NCBI GenBank assembly: GCA_963971305.1
Contig: OZ020303.1
Span: 32,600,106 to 32,664,105, forward strand
Direction of reading: 5' to 3'
Origin: Arcuatula senhousia
Taxonomy: Eukaryota > Mollusca > Bivalvia > Mytilida > Mytilidae
Length of the DNA: 64,000 nucleotides
Positions within the stretch are counted from its first letter, which is position 1. Each line of letters starts with the position of its first letter. The notes under the pieces are model-generated. The model was not told the origin of the DNA. It saw only the letters and a list, made by a program, of their open reading frames with translations, and ran no database searches. Shown piece by piece: positions 19,750-33,700 of this stretch. Made by a program: the position numbers and the translations under genes.

Positions 19750-20595
19750 CTTTAGTTAGTTAGTTATTGCTTTGCTCCAAAGCAGCGCGATTTCGGCTAT
19801 ATCCCGGAGATGAACACAATGAACATGAAATGATGATGAAGTGGAGAAAAAGAAGACCAATCGGAGAGGAGAGCTTTGATTGCCACTGGAAAAAGCCATG
19901 ATGTGTAGGGACGGGTAATTAAGCCTTCTGCATGGGGATCCTACGAGTCCTACACTTACCGAGACCTGTACAAAATGTAGCAGGACATGGTTCTTTAACG
20001 TGCAAGGAAAGTGACATATTTCCCAACAAAGTGCACCACTATGGTTTGCGGTCAGATTTTCTGCATTATAGCCTGACGACCCCAGTATCCATAATGACAG
20101 GGGTGTCCCATTCAACCACCTGGGCACACATCCCAGTCGCTTCGTGGACAAAGCGGCCTGACCCGAATCAGGTTTCGAGCGCTCTTTAGTGGACTCTTAC
20201 CGACAAGCTTCGCGCTGCTGTGGATCAACTCGCCATCCGGAACAACTAGAAGTCACTAGACACTGAAACAAACATTCAAAGTTGGATAGCTAAAAAAACA
20301 CCCAAACAATGTGGAAGTAATTAACAAACACGCCAATCAGAAAGAAGGAGTAAAAATAGTTAGTTAGTTAGTTAGTTATTGCTTTACTCCCAAGCAGCAC
20401 GATTTCGGCTATATCCGGGAGATGAACATGAAAGTGGCGATTCAATGAACATGAAATGATGATGAAGTGGGGGAAATGGGGACACATGGCCAATCGGGTA
20501 GCCACTGGAAAAAGTAGTGATGGGTAGGGACGGGAAATTTAGCCTCCTGCATGGGGATCCTACGGGTCCTACTCTTACCGAGACCTGCAGGAGTA
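19750..20595. repeat. Two copies of a TTAGTTAG-headed dispersed repeat
   Basis: Copies at about 19752-19975 and 20358-20590 share GCGATTTCGGCTATATC, GGAGATGAAC, GAAATGATGATGAAGTGG and CATGGGGATCCTACG. Between them, the minus strand carries GCACGTTAAAGAACCATG-like sequence of the type seen in invertebrate SINEs. No protein is credible. Confidence 0.6.
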
Positions 20596-20929
20596 AAAAT
20601 AAACTTAGGGTTTATTTCGTTAAAATGTTAAGTAACCACCTGTCCTGTAAAGTGCAAACTAAGTGTGATAAAAGATTTCTTTAAATATGATTAACGCATA
20701 TTTATTCATATGGAGGTTAGCATTTTGAAATAAACTAAAGAAAAAATTTACCCAGTAAAGGACCATAAGCATTTCAATTTCTTTGGACCTATTAACATGT
20801 CTTTATTGTGCTTTCTTGATGTTTCTTTACAAAGCATAAGATGATACAATTTTCGAAATTCTACAATGCCCGATTATAGTTTTCTTACTTTTTACACATT
20901 TAGGAATAAGATTACTTACATTTAAAAAA

Positions 20930-22000
20930 AATTAACCGAGCGCAGAGAGCATCTGACCACAATTTAAAAAGTTGATTTTTTGGTGTGGCCTATCAGTAAT
21001 GTAACTGTGCAAAATACATCAAAACGTTGAAACATTTAGTTGACAGAATTTAACGAGGAATATAATAAGGAAGAGACTCCTTAAAATTCTGTGAGTTATA
21101 TATCCCCTGTAAAGAAACACCCACAACTTCGACCTTCGACCGAGACTTTTGTGGAGCTTCATGAGCTGAAGGTTTAAGCGAGCAACAGCCTTTTTTATAT
21201 GCAAAAGCTTTTATAATACAAGGCAAAAATATGAAAAACACACTTTTTTACCTTTTAAATACCTTTACAAGGGGTTGTCTGACAACTTGGACTCAATGGA
21301 GACTTGTGTTGAGCTTAATGAGCTTTTGTCTTTCATTTTATATGGCAAAATCATGAAAATTTTCTATTTTTTTTTTTACCTTTTAAAACCCATAAATTTT
21401 ATTTGGAGTCATGACAACTTCATTCTTATGACGACTATTAAGGACATATGGGCTTATTAATTAAGCCATAGTTTTTATCTCTGCAATAAGTTTTTATTCT
21501 ACAGAGCAAAAACGAATAAAAAAAACATTATTTTTAACCATTTTTTAAAATGGCCATTAATCCTATAGAGCGTCATCTGAAAACTTGGAGTCAATGAAGT
21601 AGAGCCAAATGAACTGAAGGATTAAGCAAGCAACACATTTTCTCTATCTATAGTAGCTTTCATTCTAAAGAGCAATGCTATGAAAAAAATGCTATCATTT
21701 ACATTTAAAGAGCTAAAAGCCGAATCAGGGTCACCTGACAATGCCCACCATATGGAGACTTGTAGAGCTAAATAAGCTGACGGTTTTAAGTAAGCAAAAA
21801 CTTAATTTTCTGTCTGCAAAAGTTTCACTCTATAATGCAAACACACGAAAAAAGCACATTTTTTACCCGTATCGTCTGACAACGTCCACCCAATGGAATG
21901 ACAATGTCAGAACTCATTTGCTATGGACTGATTTTTGATAAGTTTGTCTCTGAAGCTGAAAGTTCTTGTGTTAGAAAACTACATTAAGGACAGAATTAGA
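20930..22000 (+). repeat. Degenerate tandem core units (about 165 bp)
   Basis: Repeated landmarks: TTGTAGAGC/TTAATGAGC, GTTTAAGC-AGCAACAG and TTTCATTCTA..GCAAAAAC. Same core family as 22625-24540, 59427-60695 and 63388-64000. Terminal hairpins are not recognisable here. Confidence 0.55.
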
Positions 22001-22179
22001 AGTTTAAAATCTGTCTAAGATCAAAATGGCCAAATTTTGTTAAACAGTAAGTAGGTGAGCGAAAGACCTGAAATCAAATCCCACTTTATGGGATCCCACC
22101 CTGATGCTGTACACAAAATATCAAGTGGCTGTGATAAGTAGTTGCTCAGAAAATTGTTGCATAAATTTCTTCAACGTTC

Positions 22180-22300
22180 TTCCCCGCCCGTCCACCGCTG
22201 ACGAAAGGACTCAGGACGCTGGACGACACAAGACGACGGATAGTGTAAAAGAAACGCCTATATATGGCTTTGCAGCACGTTGCAGGCGACATAAAATCAA
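22180..22300 (-). repeat. Truncated end of the GTCGCCTGCAAC element family
   Basis: The minus strand matches the left end of the element at 44451-45069: ATGTCGCCTGCAACGTG, then a CACTATCCGTCGTCTTG stretch. Confidence 0.6.
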
Positions 22301-22624
22301 ATTTCCCATCAATAATGTTGGGACAAGTCGAGTGGTGACAAAATATTATCTCCTTTCTGTCCTTGTAAATATTTTGTATGTTTATACGAGTTGAAAACTT
22401 GAAATACACATCATTACTGAGTGAATCACTGAACTAAAATCACCAATTTAATCTTTTGATTAATAAAAAGTGGGTCGTGTCGATTAATAGTGATTGGACA
22501 TATTAGTATTTTTTCTTAGTTGGAATGTTTAACGCATGGAATAATATATTGTGAAAAAGGATTTTATCATCTCTAAGAAGTAACCGGAACTCTATTAAGG
22601 GGATCAACAAGTAATTTAACATAT

Positions 22625-24545
22625 GGCTCCCAGGAGCCTGAATCGCTCACCTGGTTCCTTAAACATAAGGATCTCCTATAAGAGATCATCAGACGCCGTC
22701 GACCCAATGGAGACTTTTGTAGAGCTAAATGAGCTGGAAGTATAAGAAGGCAACAGCTTTTCTCTATCTGCAATAGTTTTCATTCTATAGGACAAAAACA
22801 TGAAAAAATGCTATTTTTGACCTTTAAAGGGCCATAACCCCTATACAGGGTCATCTGACAGTTTCGACTCAATGGAGAATTTTGTAGAGTTTAATGAGAC
22901 AAATGTTTAAGCAAGCAACAGCTTTTCTCTATCTGCAATAGGGCAAAAACATGAAAAAATGCTATTTTTGACCACCTAAAGGCCCATAACCCCCTTAAGG
23001 GGTCTTCTGACAGCTTTGACCCAATGGAGACTTTAGTAGACACTATTTTTCGCCTTTAAGGGGCTGTAACCTCTATAAGGGGTTATCTGACAACTTCGAC
23101 CCTATGACGACTTTAGAAGAGCTAAATGAGTTGAACGTTTAAGCAAGCAACAGCTTTTCTCAATCTGCAATAGTTTTCATCCTAAAGGCCAAAAACATGA
23201 AAAAAACGCTATTTTTCACCTTTAAATGAGTTTGCAATATTATTACCTACATATCATGACAAACAATCCTTCAAAATTTCATCAAAATCTGGGATCACAA
23301 AGTGTTCCTATAACCTAAAATGAACAAAGTTGATAAAGTCCCGTAACTCCTATCAAATTTGTCAAATCAAAATGGCAGTGTGATATGATCAACTACAGAT
23401 CATGGGTAACAATCCTACAAAATTTCATCAAAATCTGTTGTGCGGTCTCTAAGAAGTTGCGCTTACAAAGTGTTCCTATGACCTTAAATAAACAAAGTCG
23501 ATAAAGTCCCATAACTCCTATAAAATTTGTCGAATCAAAATGGCAGTGCGGTATGATCAACTACATATCATGACAAACAATCATACAAGATTTCATCAAA
23601 ATCCATTGAGAGGTCACAGAGGAGTTGAGCTCAAAACCCCTTTAAGGGGTCCATCTGACAACTTCAACCCTATGTAGAATTTTGTAGAGCTAAATGAGCT
23701 GAACATTATAGTAAGCAACAGCTTTTCTTTATCTGCAATAGTTTTCATTCTATAAGCCAAAAACACTAGTTTTCGCCTTTAAGGGGCTGTAACGCCTATA
23801 AGGGGTCATCTGACAACTTCCACCCTTTGAAGACTTTTGTAGAGCTAAATGAGCTGAACATTTAAGCCTGATTTGCCCACCTGATCTCTTATGCTAAAGC
23901 CTCTTACCTAGTGTGCAACATGGTCTACATGTACATGGTAACTAACATTAAAGAAACAAGTAAGGATAGAAAACACCCTTTAGATCAAGGATACAAACTT
24001 ACAAAGCTTTCCATTTGAAAAAAAACCCAAACAAGTTAAAAGGGGGATAACTCTTAAAAGGTTGATCTGACAGTTTTGACCCTGAAATCATTTTGGTAGA
24101 TCTCAATTAGCTGTCAGAACAATTTTGCAATGCTAACTTTTTTCTAGCTCTTACGGGTTTTAAGATATAGTTCAAAAACTGTAAAAATGGTAAATTTTGA
24201 GGATTAAGGGGAAATAACTCCAATAATGAGTTGTCCCACAACTTCGACTCAATGGAGAGTTTTGTAGAGCTGTTGATGCTGATGAGGGAGGGTTGTTTCA
24301 GATTTTCTCTATATCTTGTACATATTGAGCCAAAAACTATCGTTTGACCCCCCTGTTCTATTTTTAGCAACGGCAGCCATGTTGGTTGGTCAGCATGCAT
24401 AAATTTCACAAACTTGATAGAGGACATCCTAAAGATCAAGTGTACAAAGTTTAAAAGCAATCACTTCAGTGGTTTCAGAGAAGATTTTTAAAAATCAGTT
24501 AAAATTGATAGAAAAAACAGTTAAAGGGGGATAAAGAGTTGAACA
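22625..24545 (+). mobile_element. Hairpin-ended element (left end plus tandem core), no right end
   Basis: It starts with the family left end GGCTCCCAGGAGCCTGAATC and GCTCACCTGG. Core units of about 165 bp (GGGGTCATCTGACAACTTCG, AGAGCTAAATGAGCTGAA) follow. A block of the 2940-3560 type interrupts at about 23225-23640. The right-hand hairpin and CGT tract are missing. Confidence 0.6.
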
Positions 24546-24652
24546 TAAAATAAAAGTCTTTTTAGGCAACTCTAGTAATGTTTTTGACATGTTTGATGTT
24601 TTGCAAATTTTTTAAGCAATTAAACATGTAGGAATAAAATAATTTATTTGTA

Positions 24653-24745
24653 TCATCTTCTATTCCTTCTATTTTTAACATTGGTTTCAGTGTAGAAGTG
24701 GGTTCCAATTTTCTTAACTTTGGCATCTCTCTCCATCTTTCTTCT
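24653..24745 (-). CDS. GNL2: GNL2 exon 16 (stop codon)
   Basis: It encodes [20 protein letters not shown], then [10 protein letters not shown] and TGA, matching the conserved C-terminal K-G-x-x-F/Y-Y-E-T-x-N-V-K-N-R-N-R. An AATAAA-like signal overlaps the sequence right after the stop (about 24643-24648, minus strand). Confidence 0.92.
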   Translation of the reverse strand, partial: RRKMERDAKVKKIGTHFYTETNVKNRRNRR

Positions 24746-27700
24746 CTGCAATAGAAAAAATACTGTTTTATTTGTTGAAGCATTCATGTACATGTACATC
24801 ATGAAATCATTTTGTGTCTTACTTCATGTGTTGTTTATTGATATCAAGATTATGTTGATAAAATGAGCTTCTATTCCGGATTCCCTAGAAGGAAAACTAT
24901 TCTGACTTGAATCAGGACCAGGGGCAGGACATTCTTAACTTCTTAAAAATTCAACTAGAATACTGCCGAGTCAGAAAGGACCCATTCAGCAAAAAAAATA
25001 ACAGTTTTTTTTTCAAAATTATGCAACAAATTTTAATATGCACATTGGTTACATGCTGAATAGCGCCTGTACAGTGTGTCAAGATTGTGCAGTCATTACT
25101 TTCTGAGCTTTAGTGTTCTAATTCTCAAAATCTATAACTTTCTTTTCTAAGCCGTAATAAAAGGTTTGATGTACATTTAAACATCTGTTATTCACAATGA
25201 AGGCTGCTGGCTACTGTTGATTTATAGTTGTCACTGATTTATAAGGTCATTACATACATGATGGAAAAAAGATTAAACTATTATGCTTTTTAACAAATGT
25301 ATTTTTACTCCTGAATTAACTAAAATTGGAAACAACTTTAATGAGAATACCCTGCACTCCATTTCAGACTTTTTTTACATGTAATTAGAAATAAGAAATA
25401 TTATCTCCTTCGAATGATATTTGACCACAATGAAATTTCTTCAAGAAGTTCCCCATATAATGAAGAAGATACTGGGCTGAGAGGTATATATGGACAGACA
25501 GTGAATATACAGGTTACTTGGATGGAACACAAGAATGAGGATTATACGCTCCTGAAGGGAGCGATAATGGTAGAAATGTCAATATTTTAGTTGTACTATG
25601 AGCTGAATTTTCCTTCAACGTCCGGTATAGCACGCGCTTGTTTTCCCGAACTTTCGGCGTCTTTTTAACGTTTTTATCTTTGAAAAATTTTAGACGTCAT
25701 TAAACGCTCACGTAACCCACAAGAAAAGCTAGTTTGTTTTTATTTTCGAACCCAAAAAAAAAAAAAAAATTAATTGAAACCTCGGGAGCGTAACAGGTTT
25801 TACCTGCCTCATATTACGCTCCCGAAGGGTGCTATAATGGTAGAAATGTCAATATTTTAGTTGTACTATGGGCTGAATTTTCCTTCAACGTCCGGTAAAT
25901 CACGCTCGTTTTCCCGAACTTTCAGTGTCATTTTAACGCTTTTTGCTTTCAAAATTTCGAACGTCATCAAGCGCATATGTGACCCACGAGAAAAGCTAGT
26001 TTGTTTTCATTTTCGAATATATTTTTCAGAATAGATATCGCATTAAAAACATTTTCAACAATTATTTATGCTCATAAAATAATTTTAGATACGTTTTAAC
26101 TTCGGGAGCGTCACAGGTTGAAAACCTTTCTCATATTATAATTTATTTGTATAGCTCTTACCTGTTTACTTGTGAGTTTTGGTTGAGGTTCTGGATCTTC
26201 AAGAATGACTTTCTTCTGTTTACTTGGGAGTCTTGGTTGGGATTCTGGTTCTTCATGAAGAACTTTCTTCTGTTTTTTCTTAGGGTTACTAATCACATCC
26301 ACACAGGTCACTGAAGGACTGTCCTCTACAGTGTAGACACAGGCTCCATCTGAAAGATAAGGAAAATGACTTATGCTTTGATCAATTTAAAAGCATATGG
26401 GTAATTTGAATCACTACATGTATAGGCGTCAAGCCCTTATTGAAAGTAAAAAAAGCCTGATATAAAGAAAATTGCATCCTTTATACTTATAATAAAATGA
26501 TATAGAAACTGGACAAACAAATCATACCAGATAAGACCTTGCCGTAGTAAAAACAACCACTTAATAAAATTAACAAAACTAGTGACCCTACCTTAAATAT
26601 CTGATTTTGATGGTTGGATTAAGTAAAAATATTAGAAATCTTGTTCTTTGTCAAATGTTGACATTATTTTAGCAATATAATTTTTTGTGTGTCACTGTAA
26701 AGAAAAAAAGATCTAAACAGTATAAATCTTGTTAATTACTAACCTAGTAATTTTCAAAGAAGTTTCAAAGGAGACCTATCATCATATATTTATCTATAAC
26801 ATGTTTAACTTTTTACTGTAACCTATCACATATAGGAACTTGAATTCAATTCATACCCGTGGGATTAGCTAGACTTCTCTTTTTCTGCTCTGGGGTAAAC
26901 TCCTCCACAACAAAACTACCACTGGCAGCTGTTTTGTATTGCCTTTTCCTATTGGGTGTATATTTATCACATGTATCAGTTTTTCCAGTCACAATGATTG
27001 AGTCTGTTTCATTTGTAACCTCTTTGTCATCACATGAAGAATCAGACTTCTTTTTCAAAGCTGCTTTTGATATGCGATTTCTTTTCACTACAACATCTTT
27101 TTTTCTACCGGCACTCTTACTCTTTTCTACATGTTTCGATGTTTTGTCTGATTTTAACTTAACTTCTGTTGTACTGTCACACTCTACAATAACAGGAGGA
27201 CTTTTGGTTGAGTTAACATTCCTTTCCTGCTCATCATTTTCACCTATCACCTCCATTTCATTTTCACTTGTATCATTTTGGCCTTCAATGTTCATATCAT
27301 TTTCATCTAAATCATCATCTTCATCCTCATCACAATCTTCTTCATCAGAAACCACATCATTGTCCTCCTTTACAAGAGTTTTGGCATCAGCCCCCACAAA
27401 CTGGGGTTCCACCTTAATATTGCTGAGTTTTTGAGAAACTGTTGGTAATTTTATTTTTTCTCCATCTTCTTTTATTTCTGTTGAATCTTGAACTTCTGAC
27501 TTCGCTTCTTGTGTTTCCTTCTCTGTTTTTTCTTTACCATCAAAGTCATCTCCCTTAAAAAAAGAAACTATTATTGATTATAACTAACTCTTTTTCTACA
27601 AATTAAAACAGTAATTATCATATTTTTGTAATTACTTGTAAGCCCTCAGAAAACATCTGATGACCTCTGGATAACCATTCTGGATGTTTACTGCTATCAT

Positions 27701-30700
27701 GGACCACAATTGTACATGGTTTTGGCGTTGTGATCTTAAAACAATATATCATATATTAAAGTACAAATATAGTCTTTTTAATATGCATTATAGGACAAAG
27801 CACACTACCTATATCGCATACCCTATATTGCATACCCTATATCGCACCTCTTACCCTATATCGCACCCCTACAAAATATCAATATTTTATTCTATATGAT
27901 ATAATGAACATTACATTGCAAAATCTGCATCACATGCTGTATTAACCCTCGACCTATATCATACCTCGGGCCGTTGGCCCTCGTTATGATATAGGTGTCT
28001 CAGGTAAATACAGCATATGATACAGATTTTGTCATGTATTATTCAGTATTTACAGCATTCTTCTAAAACTACTTCAAACATATCACAACAGAAATATAAT
28101 AGGTAGCTTTGGAAAAATCAAAAGCATGCATGGTTAGATAATATATTTCTCATTGTATACACATTTCTTTTCCATTGTATAACCTTTCATTATTCTTTCA
28201 AACAAATAAAACATAATACCATACACTATAAATGTGCAACAATTTAATGCATCACATCATTTTTGTTGTTGTTGATTTGTGGAAAAAAAGATTTTGTTCT
28301 TATCAAATACAAGTTATCAGCTATACCTCAGACCCTGGAGGTTTTACAAAATAAGGGATTTTTCCTCTCTGGAAATCATTCAGCACCATCTTAGCCACTG
28401 TGGATATATCTGGTTCCCCTTTCTGAAATATAAATTGTGAAAATAAAAAGAAAAGAGAAACTGAAACGAAAATCAAATAAAAGTTGGTAAACAGATATTG
28501 AAATGTTACACCCAATGAATAAATTTCTATAATAGTGAGAAACTTCCATATTCACTTACAACATAATGCTGTACTAAGATTTCATCTAATAATATAAAAG
28601 TAAGCCAGCAGTGGAAATATTATTCAAAGGACCAAATAAAAAGTTTGGTTCAATTACTTCGGTCTAGTAAAATTTTGAGCTACTTTAGCTACACAATTAG
28701 AAGAACATTCACTGTAAGTGATGACCAACTTTTGTTTCTGAAGTTTCTTTTTTTTGTATAAACAATAATTATAGTCAAGTATGACACAAAGCTTCTTTCT
28801 TCCATACTTTTTTTTCGGATTGATTTTTACCTTGAAACTTGTGGTATTCTGTCACAATGTTTAATTCCACCACCCTGAAACTTTTATTATTATATATTGT
28901 ATATATTTTCTTCCTAATCACGGAGGTCAGCTTTAGAATTTAGCTAGTTAATATTTTTGTACATTGACAAATAATAAATTTGAATGTCAAACTGGTCAAT
29001 TCAATATTTTTTCTTTATCAAAAGAGCTCAAACAATTGGGCATACCTTAAGCAATCTGCCAGATTTTCTTGCAATCTGTTCTAAGAAGTCCTCAGAACTT
29101 GTCCAGCTGATCAGACCATATGTATTCTTGATGTAGTCTACTTTCACCCTATCCAACATTGCTGGTATGTAATCCTCAGGATTCTTAATATTTTCAATTC
29201 TTACCTACATTTAAAATATATTATTCTAAATTCATAATATCTTAGGTGCGTCTAAAGAGACAATAATTGAACACACAAACCAGAAAAACTTTAATCAAAC
29301 TTACAAAAAAGACTCCCCCATTTCATATGAAACTCTTTCTTGAAAAAAAAAATCCTACTTGAATAAATCCAAGATTAAGGAATCTCCTTGATGCAAATCT
29401 CGATATAATGTACTTCCTTTAGTGTTTAGTTTCATCAAAATCTATTGAGCAGTTTAGTTGGGCTTACAAGATTTATGGACAAACAAACAGACATGAACCG
29501 ACAGAAAAGAACAATGGCAGGAATAGACTTCAACCTTTTGAAATTAAGTAAGACTAGGTGCATTTACCATACCAATATGGTTGATGTGGCATTTGTCTGT
29601 AAGTGGGAAGGATTTCAACCTTTTAAAATTTTGTGGTCATCCATACGGAAAATATTACTTACAGCTAGCATCCAAAGAATGCATTGTGCTTAGCATCACT
29701 AGGTCATCAACCATACCAATATGGTTGAAGTGGTACTTGTCTGAACGCTGCAACCGACCTTTACCTTCTTCTTGTAAGTGGATTAAGGCACTGATGCTCT
29801 TGGTTTTACACAAGTCCCCCTCACTTTGAAAGGTGAGCTAAAATCACCCCAAGTCTACCTACCACTCCCTTCAGAACAAATTCTGTAGGCGTTTCAGCAG
29901 TTGGATAGACAACTCCAGGACAATCCACCAAATATATTCTCCTCATCAGTGTAACATATTGCCAAACCTGAGAAATATTAATAAAATGCCAGTAAAACAA
30001 TACAATACTGCTTTTGATGAGTTGTTGGTTTTTCTGTTGTTCTTTTTAAAGAGATGATAAAGATACAAAAACATATATGATGAAGTAATGTTTTAATTCC
30101 TAAAAAGTTTCTGAGCAAAAGTGTATAAGAAATAGTCTTCTAGTATTACTTTTAGACAGGGTTTTTTCCAGGATTTTGAGGGCTTTAGTCACTTTAGCGG
30201 TCGACCAAAATGTGCGACCTAATAATCCATAACCATGTTTGCTTCTAGCAGTCTGGTTGAAGCAAAAATACCAATACTTGAATTTCTATATGTGCAGGTT
30301 ATAGCTATGTATATTATAATTTCAGTACCATGGACAGGACACAGATTACAACAGTTATTATCATGTTCAATAAAATATATCTAAACATTTGTTGAATTGA
30401 TTTTTCCCCTTTCAATGTACTGCAGATTTTTTGCCTTTGATATTTTAGGCATAACAAAATGATAACACCCCCACCATCCTTTTTTACAAATTAAAGGAAA
30501 ATATGTATTGCTCATCAAGTTTAACATGCTCATAGAAAGCTATAAGCACACATAAAGTCTCTCTTTTTTCTCATTTGAAGAAGCAGTTTTGTTTTTGTTT
30601 TACCATTTTCATAATGGTAATGATAAGTGACTGGTGGTCCCTAAAAGGAGGAATATACAGACAACAAAACAGAACATCCTTTATGTCCTATAAAGGAGCT

Positions 30701-33700
30701 CTACAAATTTAGTTTAGTGTTAAGGTGGCTCGAGGTTATTAAACAAAACAATTTCTTAACTCAAAATCATTGGAACCTCCGCTGAAATGGAGGTGCTCCT
30801 ATCTAAGGAGGGTATTAAAAGGAAGGAGATCGTAAAAATGTAAACAAAGTTCTTTTCATCTGATCTCCTTTTAAGGCATTAAAAAGGATGTTTTTGGATT
30901 ACAGGATGTTCTTAATAAAATAGTTTCATGAAGGTAAATCCTTTCATCTATATTTACTTCTAAGTTTACACAAGAATTATCATTTTGTCAACATGGTCAG
31001 AGCACGTGGGTTGACAAACAAATCAATATTTTTCAGCTGATATAAAAATAAACTTTCTCCTGATTGGTCAAGTATATTTCATTCATGATTGATTTCGAAA
31101 TCAATCAGCGATGGTCAAGCACCTGTTATTATGATTCATTTAAACCAATCAACAGTTAATTAACTGTAAAAACATATCCGGCCTCCGGGTGTTTATGCAG
31201 ACAGCTTGGGTCATAAATCAATAGGGCTTCATAGTAAAATCTGTTGTCAATTTGAATTACACGAAAATGACGAAAGATTTAACTGATTATCTAAAAAAGG
31301 ACGAAAATTTTCTACATTTTTGAAAACTAAAGTGGCGAAATTGGTTTGAAAAATTTTCGTCAAATAAAATATCTTTTCGCCAATGACGAAAGTGACGAGC
31401 GCTAGAAAAATCACTGTTTTAGATATGAAGAGTTTTTCTTATTCATCACATTCTTTTTCAAATATGTGAGCTGTCAAAATTCACTCTTACCTATTAAACA
31501 AAGTTGTTAAATTTGTTAAAATGCTGGTGTTTTTAATTGTAAATATGTTCGAATATTAAAAACAGTAGACATATTTTAATACTGCTAGACATTATTATTT
31601 TGTTGACATTATTTTTTTAGTGCAAGTTATTTTCATTGTACAAGCATATTTCAGATGCTCTCTATGTAAATGGTTGTTTTTTTATTTCTTATAGATTATT
31701 TTCTCATCTTGAAGACCTATAAGATTCTAAAATAAGATATATGTATATGTATAAGATTACCTTAGTTTCCCCAGCCAGATGGGCTACTTTACAAACTTTT
31801 ATAGACATTTTAAATTACCTTAGTTTCCCCAGCCAGTGGGGCTACTTTACAACTATTTATAGACATTTAAAATTACCTTAGTTTCCCCAGCCAGTGGGGC
31901 TACTTTACACACTTTCTTTGCTTTCAAGGTATTGATGATAGAACTTTTACCAACATTAGGATATCCAATAAATCCAACACTGATCTGTTTCTTGTCTGAA
32001 TGTAACTAAAAAATTTTAAACGTGCTATCATATTAAATGCAATTTTCTATGGCTATCATTAAACTTTTTTGTTCTTACACCCAAGAAAGAAAAGTGATAT
32101 TTTTGAAACAAGCCAAGAAGAGGATGTTTTCCAAAATGTAATACCCAATGTAGATGTGTAATCATATTCTAATTTAATCTGTTGTAAAACCTCCAACACT
32201 ATTTGATATTAGGATGTAAATATAAATAGCAGAAGAATGTGCACATCATTTTTTTATTCTATTGTATAGAGTACATTTTTTTGGGTACAATTTCTTTGCT
32301 TGTATTTAACTTTCATTGATATTTTGAGATAAAAATTCCCTCTTTTCTAATTTTCTGTAAAATCTGCATATTACCAGCATGCCCATTCACTTGCTAGATA
32401 GGGTATTTCACCTTAAAAATTGACCGTTCTCTCAAAGTTCCCAAACTTGTATCTAAAGGGTACAAAAATTATGAAAAAGTTATGTTTGTACCCCCAAATC
32501 TCAAAATTCAGTGGGAACCCTGATTACCTCTTAATAGATACTTTCTTTTGTTATATTTGAATTTTAACAAATATTTTCTTTTGACATGTTTATTGCCATC
32601 TTATTACAATACTGTCGAAATGGGTACATATATATCACTTTTGTCAAATGATTTGAATGTTATCACCTTTATAGCAAAGTGAACAGGTTTATCACTGCAC
32701 CTTTGCTGGATTTTACCTTAGCAAACTGTCTGAGTAGGTTTATCATTGCACCTTTTCCAAATGGATTGGTCACACTGGCATGGAATGCCATGGTTGGATA
32801 TTCTGAGGATAATATTGCTACCCATTTTTGCTGAAAAGAATAGATTCATTGATATGAAATTATAAAATCCTTTCTAGAGTTAAAAAGACCAAGTGGTCTA
32901 AAAAAAGAAGTGTGTTTAAAAAGGTAATATCTAAAGAACTTAAAATAAAAAGCTACGCCGAGCACAGCATGATACAACCGCAACAAGTTGAACCCTGTAC
33001 GTTGGAGACCCAGTATGGATAGTCCATTGCTTTGGTCACATGAAGCCCATGGTGGACTTACAAAGCTTTTTGACACATGCATCCTGTGGTGGACTTAAAA
33101 ATGCATTTATGACACATTTATATTTACATCAACATCTAATACAAAAAGCCTTATTTATATACATGTATTAATTTACAATTTTGGCCCTTTGACCCCTAAT
33201 GTCTCAAAAACAGTAAAAATATTGCAAATCTGATTTAAACATAAGGCAGAAATATTCACAAGGAATCCAATGAAAAAAAGATTTTGAAAATCGGACCACA
33301 AATAAAAAAGTTGATTTTATGGGCATGGCCTGTCTTGCAATGTAATGGTGAAATACATATCAAAATCATTGACACATTACCTAGATAGAATTTAATGATG
33401 AATTCAATAAAAAAAGAATTTTCAAAATCGAATGAATGATAAACATTCTACAACAGGTTTATCAATACACCTGTTTTAGCCCTTTTTGGCCCTTTTTTCT
33501 AAAACAGAAGGGGCCACAAACCCCAAATACAAAACCAACATTCCTTTAGTGGATATTATCATCAGATTAAAACTTCATAACAATTGGCAGCTCCACTACA
33601 ACTTAATTTTTGGTTTAAATGACAAACTTTTAAAAACAGCATTTTTGGCCCCTTTGACCCCTAAATTCTCAAAAACGGTAAGAGGTATTGCAAATCTGAT

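Noticed and set aside
19756..20151. 131-codon minus-strand frame
   Set aside because: It runs through a dispersed repeat and shows no domain; the same repeat recurs at 20358 with the frame broken.
24107..24460. 117-codon minus-strand frame
   Set aside because: Lies in tandem repeat core; similar chance frames occur in other copies (36383-36610, 61829-62421, 62753-63204).
26859..27434. 191-codon open frame on the plus strand
   Set aside because: It is the antisense of GNL2 exon 14; its Ser/Phe-rich product mirrors the acidic/basic low complexity of the real exon.
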